Assembly (NCBI GenBank): GCA_028821395.1
Contig: JAPPGP010000107.1
Coordinates: 1-32,321 of the forward strand
Length of the DNA stretch: 32,321 bases
Direction: 5' to 3'
From: Defluviicoccus sp.
GTDB lineage: Bacteria > Pseudomonadota > Alphaproteobacteria > MPNO01
Both the position numbers and the translations under genes were made by a program. Positions 8,362 through 16,727 of this stretch are shown here, piece by piece. The notes beneath the pieces are model-generated. The model searched no databases. It was not told the origin of the DNA and was given only the letters and a program-made list of their open reading frames with translations. Within the stretch, counting starts at the first letter, position 1; each line of letters begins with the position of its first letter.

Positions 8362-9597
8362 TCAGCCTCGAACCGCCCCGATCAGATCGATTTCGATCAT
8401 CGCGTCGGGGACCAGAAGTCCCGTGGTGCCGACCGTCGTCCGCGCCGGCGGGATGTCGAAATATTCCTTCCAGACCTCATCGAAGGCGTTGAAGTCGTTC
8501 AGGTCTTCGAGGAAGACCTGAGCCTTGACGACATCGTCGAGCGAGCTTCCCGCGGCGGCGAAAGTGCGCGCCAGATTGTCCAGGATATAGCGGGTGCGCT
8601 TCTTGATGTTCGAACCGTAATAGGGGAAGGCGGGATCGACCCTGGCCTCGGCCGGGATTCCGGTGACGAAGTCGCTCGGCACCTGCCCCGCGGCGAAGAC
8701 GTAGTCGCCCAGCCGGTACGCCTCGGTGTAGTTGGCGAGCGGCTGCGGGCTGTCGGACCGGATCGCGGTGCATTCGAGCGCGCCGGGGACGTAGCCGATC
8801 AGGTCGATCTCGACCATCGAGTCCTTGACCAGCAGACCCGTCGTGCCGACGGTCGTCCGCGCCGGCGGCGATTCGAAATATTCTCTCCAGACCTCGTCGA
8901 AGGCATCGAACTCGTGCAGATCCTCCAGGAAGACCTGCGCCTTGACCACGTGATCGAGCGAGGAGCCCGCCGCTTCGAAGGTTCGGGCCAGGTTACCGAG
9001 CACGTAGCGGGTGCGCTTCTTGATGTCGGAGCCGTAATAGGGAAACGCCGGGTCGGTCCGCGCCGCGGCCGGGATTCCGGTGGTGAAATCGGTGGGCAGC
9101 TGGCCGGCGGCGAAGACCAGCCCGCCGACCCGGAACGCCTCGGTGTAGTTGGCCAGCGGCTGGGGCACGTCGGACGTCACCGCACTACAGTCGAGCTCGC
9201 CGGGCACATAGCCGATCAGGTCGATCTCGATCATCGCGTCCCTGACCAGAAGGCCGCTGGTGCCGACCGTGGTGCGGGCCGGCGGGGTGCTGAAATATTC
9301 CTTCCAGACCTCGTCGAAAGCGTTGAAATCGTTGAGGTCTTCGAGGAACACCTGCGCCTTGACGACGTGGTCGAGCGAGGAGCCCGCCGCCTCGAAGGTC
9401 CTGGCGAGGTTGTTCAGCACGTACCCGGTGCGTTTCTTGATGTCGGACCCGTAATAGGGGAAGGCGGGATCGGTCCGCGCCTCGGGCGGGATTCCGGTGG
9501 TGAAATCGGTGGGAAGCTGGCCCGCCGCGAAAATCAGCCCACCGGCGCAATACGCCTCGGTGTAGTTGGCGAGAGGCTGGGGAATGTCGGATCTGAC
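8362..9597 (-). repeat. Three tandem 417-bp coding repeats (RidA units)
   Basis: The unit boundaries on the minus strand are 9597-9181, 9180-8764 and 8763-8362. The units are very similar at protein level and visibly similar at DNA level (for example the recurring 'tgcgccttgac' and 'gccgtaatagg' blocks), with no indel between units. This points to in-frame duplication of one ridA gene followed by divergence. Confidence 0.92.
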
Positions 9598-9612
9598 GGC
9601 CTCGACCCGCAT
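8362..9612 (-). CDS. Triple-domain RidA (YjgF/YER057c/UK114) fusion protein
   Basis: The 416-residue protein is three complete RidA domains in a row with a strict 139-residue period. Each begins SDxPQPLANYTEA and contains FAAGQ, FPYYGS(D/N)IKKRT, VVKAQVFLEDL and PPARTTVGT(S/T)GLL. RidA normally is a homotrimer of about 130-residue subunits with active sites at the subunit interfaces; it hydrolyses reactive enamine/imine intermediates from PLP enzymes. The Arg in PPARTTVG, at the place of the catalytic Arg105 of E. coli RidA, is kept in all three units. The ATG at 9612 has GAGGATCG just upstream and is preferred over the in-frame start at 9675. It heads an operon with two small paralogous proteins and diverges from rne. 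A covalent trimer is inferred. Confidence 0.93.
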   Translation of the reverse strand: MRVEAVRSDIPQPLANYTEAYCAGGLIFAAGQLPTDFTTGIPPEARTDPAFPYYGSDIKKRTGYVLNNLARTFEAAGSSLDHVVKAQVFLEDLNDFNAFDEVWKEYFSTPPARTTVGTSGLLVRDAMIEIDLIGYVPGELDCSAVTSDVPQPLANYTEAFRVGGLVFAAGQLPTDFTTGIPAAARTDPAFPYYGSDIKKRTRYVLGNLARTFEAAGSSLDHVVKAQVFLEDLHEFDAFDEVWREYFESPPARTTVGTTGLLVKDSMVEIDLIGYVPGALECTAIRSDSPQPLANYTEAYRLGDYVFAAGQVPSDFVTGIPAEARVDPAFPYYGSNIKKRTRYILDNLARTFAAAGSSLDDVVKAQVFLEDLNDFNAFDEVWKEYFDIPPARTTVGTTGLLVPDAMIEIDLIGAVRG

Positions 9613-9646
9613 GGTTCGATCCTCGGCGGCAACTGCGGCGGGGGGG

Positions 9647-9675
9647 ATTCTTCTTGCCCCCGCGGGACCTGTCAA
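9647..9675 (-). promoter_or_regulatory. Sigma70-type promoter for the triple-RidA operon
   Basis: On the minus strand a perfect TTGACA (9675-9670) is followed after exactly 17 bp by AAGAAT (9652-9647). Transcription would begin about 30 bp upstream of the ATG at 9612. The position in the divergent ridA/rne gap supports the call. Confidence 0.6.
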
Positions 9676-9705
9676 TCGACCGCCTGCGAGCGGTGAGGAT
9701 TGCGG

Positions 9706-9734
9706 TTGAGCGGGCCGGGCCGCGCGACTATGTT
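9706..9734 (+). promoter_or_regulatory. Candidate promoter for rne
   Basis: TTGAGC (9706-9711) and TATGTT (9729-9734) are spaced by 17 bp. Transcription from here would give an rne leader of about 280 nt that begins at or just before a perfect 9-bp hairpin. It is 30 bp from, and back to back with, the ridA promoter. The hexamers are not perfect, so this is a sequence-based inference. Confidence 0.5.
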
Positions 9735-9739
9735 TCGGA

Positions 9740-9920
9740 CGCGGCCGACAGGGTTCGGCCGCGCACGCGGCACGCGGCTGCGATGCCGTGCCGGCAGTGC
9801 GCCCGGCCAGAGCCGGCGCTGCACGCTGACGTCGGAATTTGGAGAAATGACGGCCGGGTCCGAGGCAATGGAAGAATTCGGCAGCCGTATCGGCCGAGAT
9901 CGGGCGGAGTCCGCTCCGCG
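9740..9920 (+). promoter_or_regulatory. Structured 5' leader of rne (possible autoregulatory UTR)
   Basis: The 409-bp gap between ridA and rne has no supported gene. It holds several hairpins on the rne sense strand. CGCGGCCGA (9740-9748) pairs perfectly with TCGGCCGCG (9755-9763) around a 6-nt loop. CGGCACG (9768-9774) pairs with CGTGCCG (9787-9793). GCGGAG pairs with CTCCGC near 9903-9920. Enterobacterial rne is known to be autoregulated through hairpins in a long leader; a similar role here is inferred from position only. Confidence 0.45.
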
Positions 9921-10021
9921 CGACCGGGTTTCGACGGCGCCCCTCGAGGCCACGACCGAAACACGGCCGGGCGCGCCGTCACGACGCCTTGCGTCGCGCC
10001 GCGCCGGCCCCGGAGCGATCG

Positions 10022-12586
10022 ATGACAAAACGGATGCTGATCGACGGCACCCACTTCGAAGAGGTGCGTGTCGTCATCACCAGTGGGAACCGGCTGGATG
10101 AGTACGACGTCGAGACGTCGACCAAACGCCAGTTCAAGGGAAACATCTATCTAGCCAAGGTCACCCGAGTCGAACCGTCGCTGCAGGCGGCGTTCGTCGA
10201 TTTCGGGGGCGACCGCCATGGCTTCCTGGCCTTCAACGACATCCACCCCGACTATTTCCAGATCCCGGTGGAAGACCGCGAGGCGCTGGTGGCCGCGGAG
10301 AACGCCGAGGGCGGGGACGAAAACGCCGCGCAGGCGCTGGTCGACGAGATCGACAGCACGGTGGAGGAGATGTCCGAGGCCGACGACGCGGAGCCGGCCG
10401 AGGACGCGATCGCGGAAGCGGCCGGCGTGCCGCTCGCCGATGTAGCGGCCGCGGATGCCGGGAACTCGGAAGAACCCCAGGGCTCTGCGGATGGGGAGGC
10501 GGCGCTGGAAGCGGCGGGCTCCGCGAGCGAAGACGGCGAAGAAGACGCCGGCGAAGAGGCTCGGCCCTCCCCCCGCAGGCGGCGCCGGGGACGCAAGCGC
10601 AATGACGGCAACGGCGACGCCGAATCGGGGTCGGGCCGGCGGCGCGCCCGACGTTACAAGATCCAGGAAGTCATCAAGCGCAACCAGATCATCCTGGTCC
10701 AGGTGGTCAAGGAAGAGCGCGGCAACAAGGGCGCGGCGCTGACCACCTATATCTCGCTGGCCGGGCGTTACTGCGTCCTGATGCCCAACACGGCGCGCGG
10801 CGGCGGCATATCGCGCAAGATCACCAACGCGAACGCGCGGAAGAAGCTCAAGAAGATCATCGACGATCTCGATATCCGGAACGGGATGGGCGTCATCATA
10901 CGGACCGCCGGGACCGAGCGGAGCAAGGCGGAAATTCGCCGGGACTTCGAGTATCTGAGCCGTAGCTGGGACGAAGTGCGCGAGCGGACTTTCAACTCGA
11001 TCGCGCCGGCCCTGGTCTATGAGGACGCGAGCCTGATCAAGCGGGCCATCCGCGACCTCTACACCAGGGACCTGGAGGAGGTCCTGGTCGACGGGGTGGA
11101 GGCCTACCAGACCGCCAAGAAGTACATGCGGATGCTGATGCCGAGCCACGCCAAGCGGGTCCAGCGCTATCGCGAGACCGACATCCCCCTCTTCCACCGC
11201 TATCGGATCGAGGGGCAGCTCGATGCGATCCACAGCGCCGAGGTGCAGCTCAAGTCGGGCGGCTACCTGGTGATCCAGGCGACCGAGGCGCTGGTCTCCA
11301 TCGACGTCAACTCCGGCCGTTCGACGCGCGAGCGCAATATCGAGGAGACCGCGGTCAACACCAATATCGAAGCGGCCGACGAGATCGCCCGCCAGCTCCG
11401 GCTGCGCGACCTCGCCGGGCTCGTCGTCATCGACTTCATCGACATGCAGGAGAACCGCAACCTGCGCCAGGTCGAACGCCGGCTGAAGGAGGCGATGAAG
11501 GCGGACCGGGCGCGCATCCAGATCGGCCGGATAAGCGGTTTCGGCTTGCTGGAGCTGTCGCGCCAGAGACTGCGTCCGAGCCTGCAGGAAGCGAGCAGCC
11601 AGACCTGTCCGCATTGCCGGGGCGCCGGGTTCGTGCGTTCCACCGAGTCGATGGCGCTTCAGGTCCTGCGCGCGCTGGAGGACGAGGGAATTCGGCACCG
11701 TCTGGGCGAGGTCACGGTCTCGATCCCCAGCTCGGTCGCGCTCTACGTGCTCAACAACAAGCGGGCGATGCTGACCGACATCGAAAACCGTTACGGATTC
11801 CGGGTCACGCTGCTCGGCGACGACAGCGTGATCCCGCCCGATATGCGCATCGAGCGGGTGCGCGCGGCGGAAACCGGGGAGCGTCCATCGGCCGCGGAGC
11901 CGGAAGACAAGCCCGCCAAGGCCGAAGCAAAAGCCGCCGCGGAAGACGGCGAGAAGAAGCGCACGCGGCGCCGGCGCTCGCGGCGCAAGCCGGCCGCGGA
12001 AGCGGCCGCCGAATCCGCCGCGGAAACGCCTGCACAGGCGGCCGAAGAAGCCGAGGTCGCGGAGACCGAAGAGACCGACGGCGAAGCGACCGGCGGTGAG
12101 AAGCGGCCCGCCCGGAAGCGCTCCGGACGCCGTGGCGGACGCCGGCGGTCGGGACGCGGCTCCAAGGCGGCACCGGAAACCGGCGGAGAGGCGGAGACCG
12201 ACGATTCCGCGACGCCCGGCCCAGTTTCCAGCGGCGACGGCGCGTCCCGATCGGAAGCGGCCGAGGCGCCTCGGTCGGAGCCCGAGCCCGAGCCGGTCGC
12301 GATGCCGGAATCCGAGCCCGAGCCGGTCGCGATACCGGAACCCGAGCCCGAGCCGGTTGCGATGACAGAACCCGAGCCGGTGGCGGTCGCCCTGCCGGAG
12401 CCCGAGCCCGAGCCGGTCGCAATGCCAGAACCCGAGCCGGTGGCGGTCGCCCTGCCGGAGCCCGATCCCGCACCGGCGCTGGCCGCGCTGGGAGGGGAGG
12501 ACGGGTCCGAATCGGCCGACGCCGTCGCCGCGGAGGAGAACGACCGCCCGAAACGCCGCGGCTGGTGGCAGAAGATCGTCAAATAG
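10022..12586 (+). CDS. rne: Ribonuclease E
   Basis: The 854-residue endoribonuclease starts rRNA processing and mRNA decay and scaffolds the degradosome. The start [18 protein letters not shown] is typical of alphaproteobacterial RNase E. The S1 domain is split: its first half ends near residue 82, and an acidic then Arg-rich insert of about 130 residues runs to 211, where [20 protein letters not shown] resumes. The catalytic aspartates are Asp428 (SIDVNSG) and Asp471 (VVIDFIDM), 43 residues apart as in E. coli. The Zn-link is Cys529-x-x-Cys532 (CPHC). After about residue 620 the tail is disordered, with Lys/Arg-rich clusters, a Glu/Pro repeat and a C-terminal [10 protein letters not shown] peptide. 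The gene diverges from the RidA operon and overlaps the convergent aminotransferase gene by 8 bp. Confidence 0.96.
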   Translation: MTKRMLIDGTHFEEVRVVITSGNRLDEYDVETSTKRQFKGNIYLAKVTRVEPSLQAAFVDFGGDRHGFLAFNDIHPDYFQIPVEDREALVAAENAEGGDENAAQALVDEIDSTVEEMSEADDAEPAEDAIAEAAGVPLADVAAADAGNSEEPQGSADGEAALEAAGSASEDGEEDAGEEARPSPRRRRRGRKRNDGNGDAESGSGRRRARRYKIQEVIKRNQIILVQVVKEERGNKGAALTTYISLAGRYCVLMPNTARGGGISRKITNANARKKLKKIIDDLDIRNGMGVIIRTAGTERSKAEIRRDFEYLSRSWDEVRERTFNSIAPALVYEDASLIKRAIRDLYTRDLEEVLVDGVEAYQTAKKYMRMLMPSHAKRVQRYRETDIPLFHRYRIEGQLDAIHSAEVQLKSGGYLVIQATEALVSIDVNSGRSTRERNIEETAVNTNIEAADEIARQLRLRDLAGLVVIDFIDMQENRNLRQVERRLKEAMKADRARIQIGRISGFGLLELSRQRLRPSLQEASSQTCPHCRGAGFVRSTESMALQVLRALEDEGIRHRLGEVTVSIPSSVALYVLNNKRAMLTDIENRYGFRVTLLGDDSVIPPDMRIERVRAAETGERPSAAEPEDKPAKAEAKAAAEDGEKKRTRRRRSRRKPAAEAAAESAAETPAQAAEEAEVAETEETDGEATGGEKRPARKRSGRRGGRRRSGRGSKAAPETGGEAETDDSATPGPVSSGDGASRSEAAEAPRSEPEPEPVAMPESEPEPVAIPEPEPEPVAMTEPEPVAVALPEPEPEPVAMPEPEPVAVALPEPDPAPALAALGGEDGSESADAVAAEENDRPKRRGWWQKIVK
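12278..12475 (+). repeat. Glu-Pro-rich tandem repeat in the RNase E tail
   Basis: In-frame imperfect repeats of the type [11 protein letters not shown] / [11 protein letters not shown], with about seven VA(M/I/V)-containing units, encoded by recurring 'cccgagcccgagccggt' DNA. It is a low-complexity acidic linker, and its copy number is likely to vary between strains. It separates the Arg-rich RNA-binding patches from the C-terminal tryptophan-containing peptide. Confidence 0.85.
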
Positions 12587-13757
12587 CCGGCGCGGCGCCA
12601 GCCCGATCCCTCTCGGCCGCCCAGCGCTCCAGCCTCGCCACCGCCTCGCGCATGTCCTGCTGCGATCCGGCGAAGGACAGCCGCACGTAGTCTCCGCCGC
12701 GGCGCCGGTCGAAGTCGAGCCCCGGAGCGACCGCGACCCCCGCCTCGGCGAGCAGGCGGCGGCTCAGCTCCCGGCTGTCGATGCCGAACGCGGCGATATC
12801 GGCGTAGAGATAGAACGCGCCGTCGGCGGGCGCGAAGCGGGCGAAGCCGATCGGCGGCAACCCGGCCAGCAGGATTGCCCGGTTCTCCGCGTATCTGGCG
12901 ACATTGCGGTCGAGCTCGGCGGCGCAGTCGAAAGCCGCGATGGCGGCGTGCTGCGCCAGGGTAGGCGGCGATATGAACAGGTTCTGGGCCAGGCATTCCA
13001 CGGCCCGGCCGAGGTCCTCCGGCACCACCATCCAGCCGATGCGCCAGCCGGTCATCGAGAAGTATTTCGAGAAGCTGTTGATCACCACCGCCCGGTCGGT
13101 GAAGCGGAGCGCGGTGTCGGCCGGGGCTTCGTAGGCGATGCCGTGATAGATCTCGTCGGAGATCAGGCGGATGCCGCGCTCGGCGCAATACCCCGAGAGC
13201 GCGGCGAGCGCCTCGCGGTCGAGCATCGTGCCGGTGGGATTCGCCGGACTCGCGACGATCAACCCGTCGAGGCGGCCCTCGGCCTCCAGCAGCGCGGGTG
13301 TCGGCTGGAACCGCGTCTCCGGCCCTGTCGCGATGCAGACCGCCTCGATGCCGAGCGCCGAGAGAATGTTGCGGTAGGCCGGGTATCCGGGATCGGCCAG
13401 GGCAACGCGGTCGCCGGGATCGAAGGCCGCCAGAAAGGCGAGCATGAACCCGCCGGAAGACCCCGTGGTGACGACGATCCGCGCCGGATCCGCGTCGATG
13501 CCGTAGCGTTCGCGATAGTGCCGGGCGATGCTCGAGCGGAGATCGGGGATGCCGGTCGCCTCGGTGTAGCCCAGCGGATCGCGCGCCAGCACCGCGGCGG
13601 CCGCGTCGAGCACGGCGCGGGGCGCGGGCGTTGCCGGCTGTCCGACTTCGAGGTGGACGATGTCCTCTCCGGCCGCCGCACGCTCGTTGGCCGCGCGCAT
13701 GACGTCCATCACGATGAAGGGCGGGACCGACCCGCGGGTGGCGCGCTTGAGGGCCAT
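12579..13757 (-). CDS. PLP-dependent aminotransferase, class I/II (aspartate aminotransferase fold)
   Basis: The protein has 392 residues. The PLP lysine is Lys231 in [15 protein letters not shown]. Other fold type I marks are [11 protein letters not shown] near the N-terminus, [14 protein letters not shown] (phosphate-binding turn), [11 protein letters not shown] and [12 protein letters not shown] (Asp for the PLP ring nitrogen). The gene ends 8 bp inside the convergent rne 3' end. Its ATG at 13757 lies one base after the stop of the GGT-like lipoprotein gene, so the two are cotranscribed. A GTG five codons upstream is an alternative start. The amino-acid substrate is unknown. Confidence 0.9.
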   Translation of the reverse strand: MALKRATRGSVPPFIVMDVMRAANERAAAGEDIVHLEVGQPATPAPRAVLDAAAAVLARDPLGYTEATGIPDLRSSIARHYRERYGIDADPARIVVTTGSSGGFMLAFLAAFDPGDRVALADPGYPAYRNILSALGIEAVCIATGPETRFQPTPALLEAEGRLDGLIVASPANPTGTMLDREALAALSGYCAERGIRLISDEIYHGIAYEAPADTALRFTDRAVVINSFSKYFSMTGWRIGWMVVPEDLGRAVECLAQNLFISPPTLAQHAAIAAFDCAAELDRNVARYAENRAILLAGLPPIGFARFAPADGAFYLYADIAAFGIDSRELSRRLLAEAGVAVAPGLDFDRRRGGDYVRLSFAGSQQDMREAVARLERWAAERDRAGAAPAI

Positions 13758-13758
13758 G

Positions 13759-14487
13759 CTAGCGCGCCGCACTCACGGCGTGGCCGAATCCGCGCGGATC
13801 GGCGCCGTAGCGGCAGCTGTCCCGGCCGCTCCGGCTGCCGCCGGGGCAGTGGATCGCGTTGACGCGGCCGAGCGAGCCGCCGGAGACGATCCTGAACCCT
13901 CGGCCTCGGCGCGGCGCGGCGGTATCGGCGAGCCCTGCCTCGGCGTAGACCGTCCGCGATCGGGCGGCGGCGGAGGCCGGCCCGCCGGAAGCCGCGGCGG
14001 CGAAGAACGTGTTGCGGGCATTGGCGTTGCTGACGACGGCGATCGAAGCCCCTTCGATCCCGGGCCCGGGCGCGGCGGCAAAAGCGCCGATTCCGGGAAG
14101 AATCCTCCCCGTGCCGAAGGCCCCGTTCATCGAGAGCCGGCAGGCGACGGCCCCGCCGGCGCGGTCGATCACGGCGAAACCGGTGGTCCCGGGCCGGTTG
14201 CCGCGGGCATCGTAAGCCACGCAGGCCCCGCCGCCGCCGATACCGGCGGCAACCGGATAGGTCACGGCGAGCGCGAAATAGAGCGCCACCGCCGCGTCGG
14301 CCGCGTTGCCGCCGGCGGACAGGATATCCCGCGCGACCAGGGCGGCGGTAGGCTCATCCGCCACGGCGCCCCCGGCACTGTCCGCGACGTGACCCACGAC
14401 GCCGAGAGACTGGGAAACGGTCCCGCACCCCGCCAGCAGCGGAATGATGGCGAAGAAGATTGTTTTACGGCCGACAGCGACCCACAT
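13759..14487 (-). CDS. Short gamma-glutamyltransferase-like lipoprotein
   Basis: The predicted product has 242 residues with a lipoprotein signal (IIPLLAGC, lipid Cys21). It matches pieces of gamma-glutamyltransferase, which is normally about 550-600 residues. The N-terminal helix region SAGGNAADAAVALYFALAVT and the GIGGGG turn are present. They are followed directly by TTGFAVIDRAGGAV (Thr101-Thr102, like the nucleophile segment of the small subunit), FGTGRILPGIG and a C-terminal GADPRGFGHA. Most of the large subunit, about 290 residues, is absent. The gene is intact, without frameshift, and cotranscribed with the aminotransferase. It diverges from the M48 protease with only 25 bp between starts; a start at 14532 would overlap. 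Whether it is catalytic is unknown. Confidence 0.75.
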   Translation of the reverse strand: MWVAVGRKTIFFAIIPLLAGCGTVSQSLGVVGHVADSAGGAVADEPTAALVARDILSAGGNAADAAVALYFALAVTYPVAAGIGGGGACVAYDARGNRPGTTGFAVIDRAGGAVACRLSMNGAFGTGRILPGIGAFAAAPGPGIEGASIAVVSNANARNTFFAAAASGGPASAAARSRTVYAEAGLADTAAPRRGRGFRIVSGGSLGRVNAIHCPGGSRSGRDSCRYGADPRGFGHAVSAAR

Positions 14488-14512
14488 ACGCCTACACAGG
14501 ACAAGGTGCTCG

Positions 14513-15889
14513 ATGTTCCGTACCGGTTTCATTCGCCTCGCCGCTTGGATGAAGGCTCTGAGCGGCGCGCTGCTGATCGCGTCCGCCGCGCCTTCTCTCG
14601 CCGCCCCGACGGTACAGATCTACGATACCGAGATCGAGAATATTATCCGGTCCCATCTGGAACCGATCCTCGACGCGGCCGGCGTCGAGCCCGATTCGGT
14701 GCGTATTCACCTGCTGCGCTCGAACGCGCCCAACGCGTTCGTCTCGCGCGGGCGGCACATGTTCCTGACCACCGGTCTCTTGCGCCGGACCACGCATCCG
14801 GGGCAGGTGATCGGGGTGCTGGCGCACGAGACGGGTCACATCGCGGGCGGACACCTGGCGCGGCTCGACGCCGTGCTCCGCGACGCCGCCACGCCGACGC
14901 TGATGAGCGCCGTGGTGGGCGCCGTCCTCGGCACGCTGGCCGGCGACGCCGGGGTGGCCATCGCGACCATCAGCGCGGGCCAGCATCTGGTGCGCTCGCG
15001 GCTCCTTTCGTTCAGCCGGTCGCAGGAGAATTCGGCCGACCGCGCGGCCGTTCACCTGCTCGACCGGACCGGCCAGTCGAGCCGCGGCCTGCTCGAATTC
15101 ATGGAGATACTCCAGGACTACCAAAGCCTCTTCGTGAGCCGGAAGGAAGAGGAGCAGATCAGCTACCAGGTCACCCATCCGCTGACCCGCGACCGGATCG
15201 CGTTCCTGCGGAACCATGTCGAGAATTCCGAGTATTCCGATTTACCGGCCCCGCCGGCGGCCGCGGACGCGCATCGGCGCATGGTCGCCAAGCTCGACGG
15301 CTTCCTCGACCGGCCCGCCCGAACCCTGCGGAAATATCCGGCGAGCGACGTGTCCGTGCCGGCGCGCTACGCCCGCGCCGTCGCGCATTATCGCGAGGCG
15401 GATTTCAAGCGGGCGCTGGACGCCGTCTCCGCGCTGATCTCCGAGTACCCGGAAGACCCGTATTTTCTCGAGCTCAAGGGTCAGATCCTGTTCGAGAGCG
15501 GCCGCGTCGCGGACGCCCTGCCCTACTATCGCCGTGCGGTCGAGAAGCTTCCCGACGCCCCGCTGCTGCGTGTCGGGCTCGCCCATGCCATGATCGAGAC
15601 CAACCGGGAGGCGCTGCTCCGGCCGGCGATCTCGAACCTGCAAGAGGCGCTGCGCCACGACGATACCATCGCGCTCGGCTGGCGCCTTGCCGCCACGGCC
15701 TATGGACGCTCGGGAGAGCTCGGTGAAGCCGCGCTCGCCTCGGCGGAATACGCCATGCGCGCCGGGCGAATGGACGATGCGGTGCTGATGGCCGAACGGG
15801 CCAAGCGCCTGTTCGGGGAGGGCTCCGCCGGCCGGTTGCGCGCGGAGGACCTGCTGGGCACGCTGAAACGGCGTGCGCGGGGACGGTGA
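14513..15889 (+). CDS. Periplasmic M48 metalloprotease with TPR domain (BepA-like)
   Basis: The protein has 458 residues with a signal peptide (about 1-31, ending SAAPSLAAP). The M48 domain carries the zinc motif HETGH (His105, Glu106, His109) and the third ligand Glu172 in QENSADRAAVHLLDRTG. The C-terminal half (about 260-450) is made of TPR-like helix pairs. BepA/YfgC relatives degrade or help fold outer-membrane proteins stalled at the BAM and LPT machines. The ATG at 14513 begins MFRTGFIRLAAWMKALSG. The DsbA-family gene follows 70 bp downstream on the same strand and also acts in the periplasm, which fits an envelope quality-control pair. Confidence 0.92.
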   Translation: MFRTGFIRLAAWMKALSGALLIASAAPSLAAPTVQIYDTEIENIIRSHLEPILDAAGVEPDSVRIHLLRSNAPNAFVSRGRHMFLTTGLLRRTTHPGQVIGVLAHETGHIAGGHLARLDAVLRDAATPTLMSAVVGAVLGTLAGDAGVAIATISAGQHLVRSRLLSFSRSQENSADRAAVHLLDRTGQSSRGLLEFMEILQDYQSLFVSRKEEEQISYQVTHPLTRDRIAFLRNHVENSEYSDLPAPPAAADAHRRMVAKLDGFLDRPARTLRKYPASDVSVPARYARAVAHYREADFKRALDAVSALISEYPEDPYFLELKGQILFESGRVADALPYYRRAVEKLPDAPLLRVGLAHAMIETNREALLRPAISNLQEALRHDDTIALGWRLAATAYGRSGELGEAALASAEYAMRAGRMDDAVLMAERAKRLFGEGSAGRLRAEDLLGTLKRRARGR

Positions 15890-15959
15890 GCGGCGGCATG
15901 GCGCCCGCCGTGATAGGATCGCGGCGTGCGGCACGGGATCGGCGGTTGGGAGAAGCGCA

Positions 15960-16727
15960 ATGCGCTCATGGATTCTCGCGGCGGTCTGTTCGATAGCGGC
16001 GGCGGGCGCGCTTCCCGCCGCGGCGGCCGAGATGACGGCGGACCAGCGCAAGGCCATCGAGAGCGTCGTCGAGTCCTACCTGCTGCGCCATCCGGAGGTG
16101 ATCGAGCGCGCGTTGGAGGCGCTAGAGGCCAGGCGCGAGGCGGCGAAGGAGAGCGCCGCCCAGGCCGCCATCGAGAAGTATCGGGGGGACCTGTTCGACA
16201 AGCCGGCAACGCCGGTGGGCGGCAATGTCGACGGCGACGTGACGGTGGCCGAGTTCTTCGACTATCGCTGCGGCGTGTGCCGGCGGGTTCATCCGATCGT
16301 CGACGAGCTCGTCGCGTCGGACGGCAAGATCCGCCGGGTCTATATCGAATGGCCGATACTGGGCCCCGAATCGGTCTTCGCCGCCCGCGCGGCGCTGGCC
16401 TCGCGCCACCAAGGCGGCGCGAAATACCTGCGCTTCCACGACCTGATGATGGAGTCGCGCGGCCGGCTCGACAGGGGCAAGGTACTCGCCCTCGCCGAGA
16501 AGGCGGGGCTCGACCGGCGGCGGCTGGAACGCGATCTCGGAAAGCCCGACATCGCCCGCATCATCAACCGCAACTACGCCATCGCGGACGCGCTCTCCCT
16601 CAACGGGACGCCGTCCTTCGTCATCGGCGGCAAGGTGATCCGGGGCGGGCGCGATCTGGAGACGATGCGCCGGCTCGTCGCGGACGCGCGCGAAGCGGCC
16701 GAGGGCGGGCGCACCGAAGCCCGCTAG
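15960..16727 (+). CDS. DsbA-family thiol:disulfide oxidoreductase
   Basis: The 255-residue exported protein has a signal peptide (about 1-22, ending LPAAAAE). An N-terminal helical arm (about 23-75, YLLRHPEVIERALEALEAR) resembles the ScsC/BdbD oligomerisation prefix, and a thioredoxin-like domain with inserted helices follows. The active site is Cys104-Gly-Val-Cys107 (DYRCGVCRRVHP), and the cis-proline is in NGTPSFVIGG (Pro218). It makes or shuffles disulfides in the periplasm; the trimerising arm hints at isomerase activity. It follows the M48 protease gene. Its stop overlaps the convergent decarboxylase stop by 4 bp (CTAG). Confidence 0.92.
   Translation: MRSWILAAVCSIAAAGALPAAAAEMTADQRKAIESVVESYLLRHPEVIERALEALEARREAAKESAAQAAIEKYRGDLFDKPATPVGGNVDGDVTVAEFFDYRCGVCRRVHPIVDELVASDGKIRRVYIEWPILGPESVFAARAALASRHQGGAKYLRFHDLMMESRGRLDRGKVLALAEKAGLDRRRLERDLGKPDIARIINRNYAIADALSLNGTPSFVIGGKVIRGGRDLETMRRLVADAREAAEGGRTEAR

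Noticed and set aside
13759-14487. GGT-like gene as a decayed pseudogene
   Set aside because: The frame is uninterrupted, the lipoprotein signal is intact, and both N-terminal and C-terminal family motifs remain in one frame, which fits a compact family better than decay.
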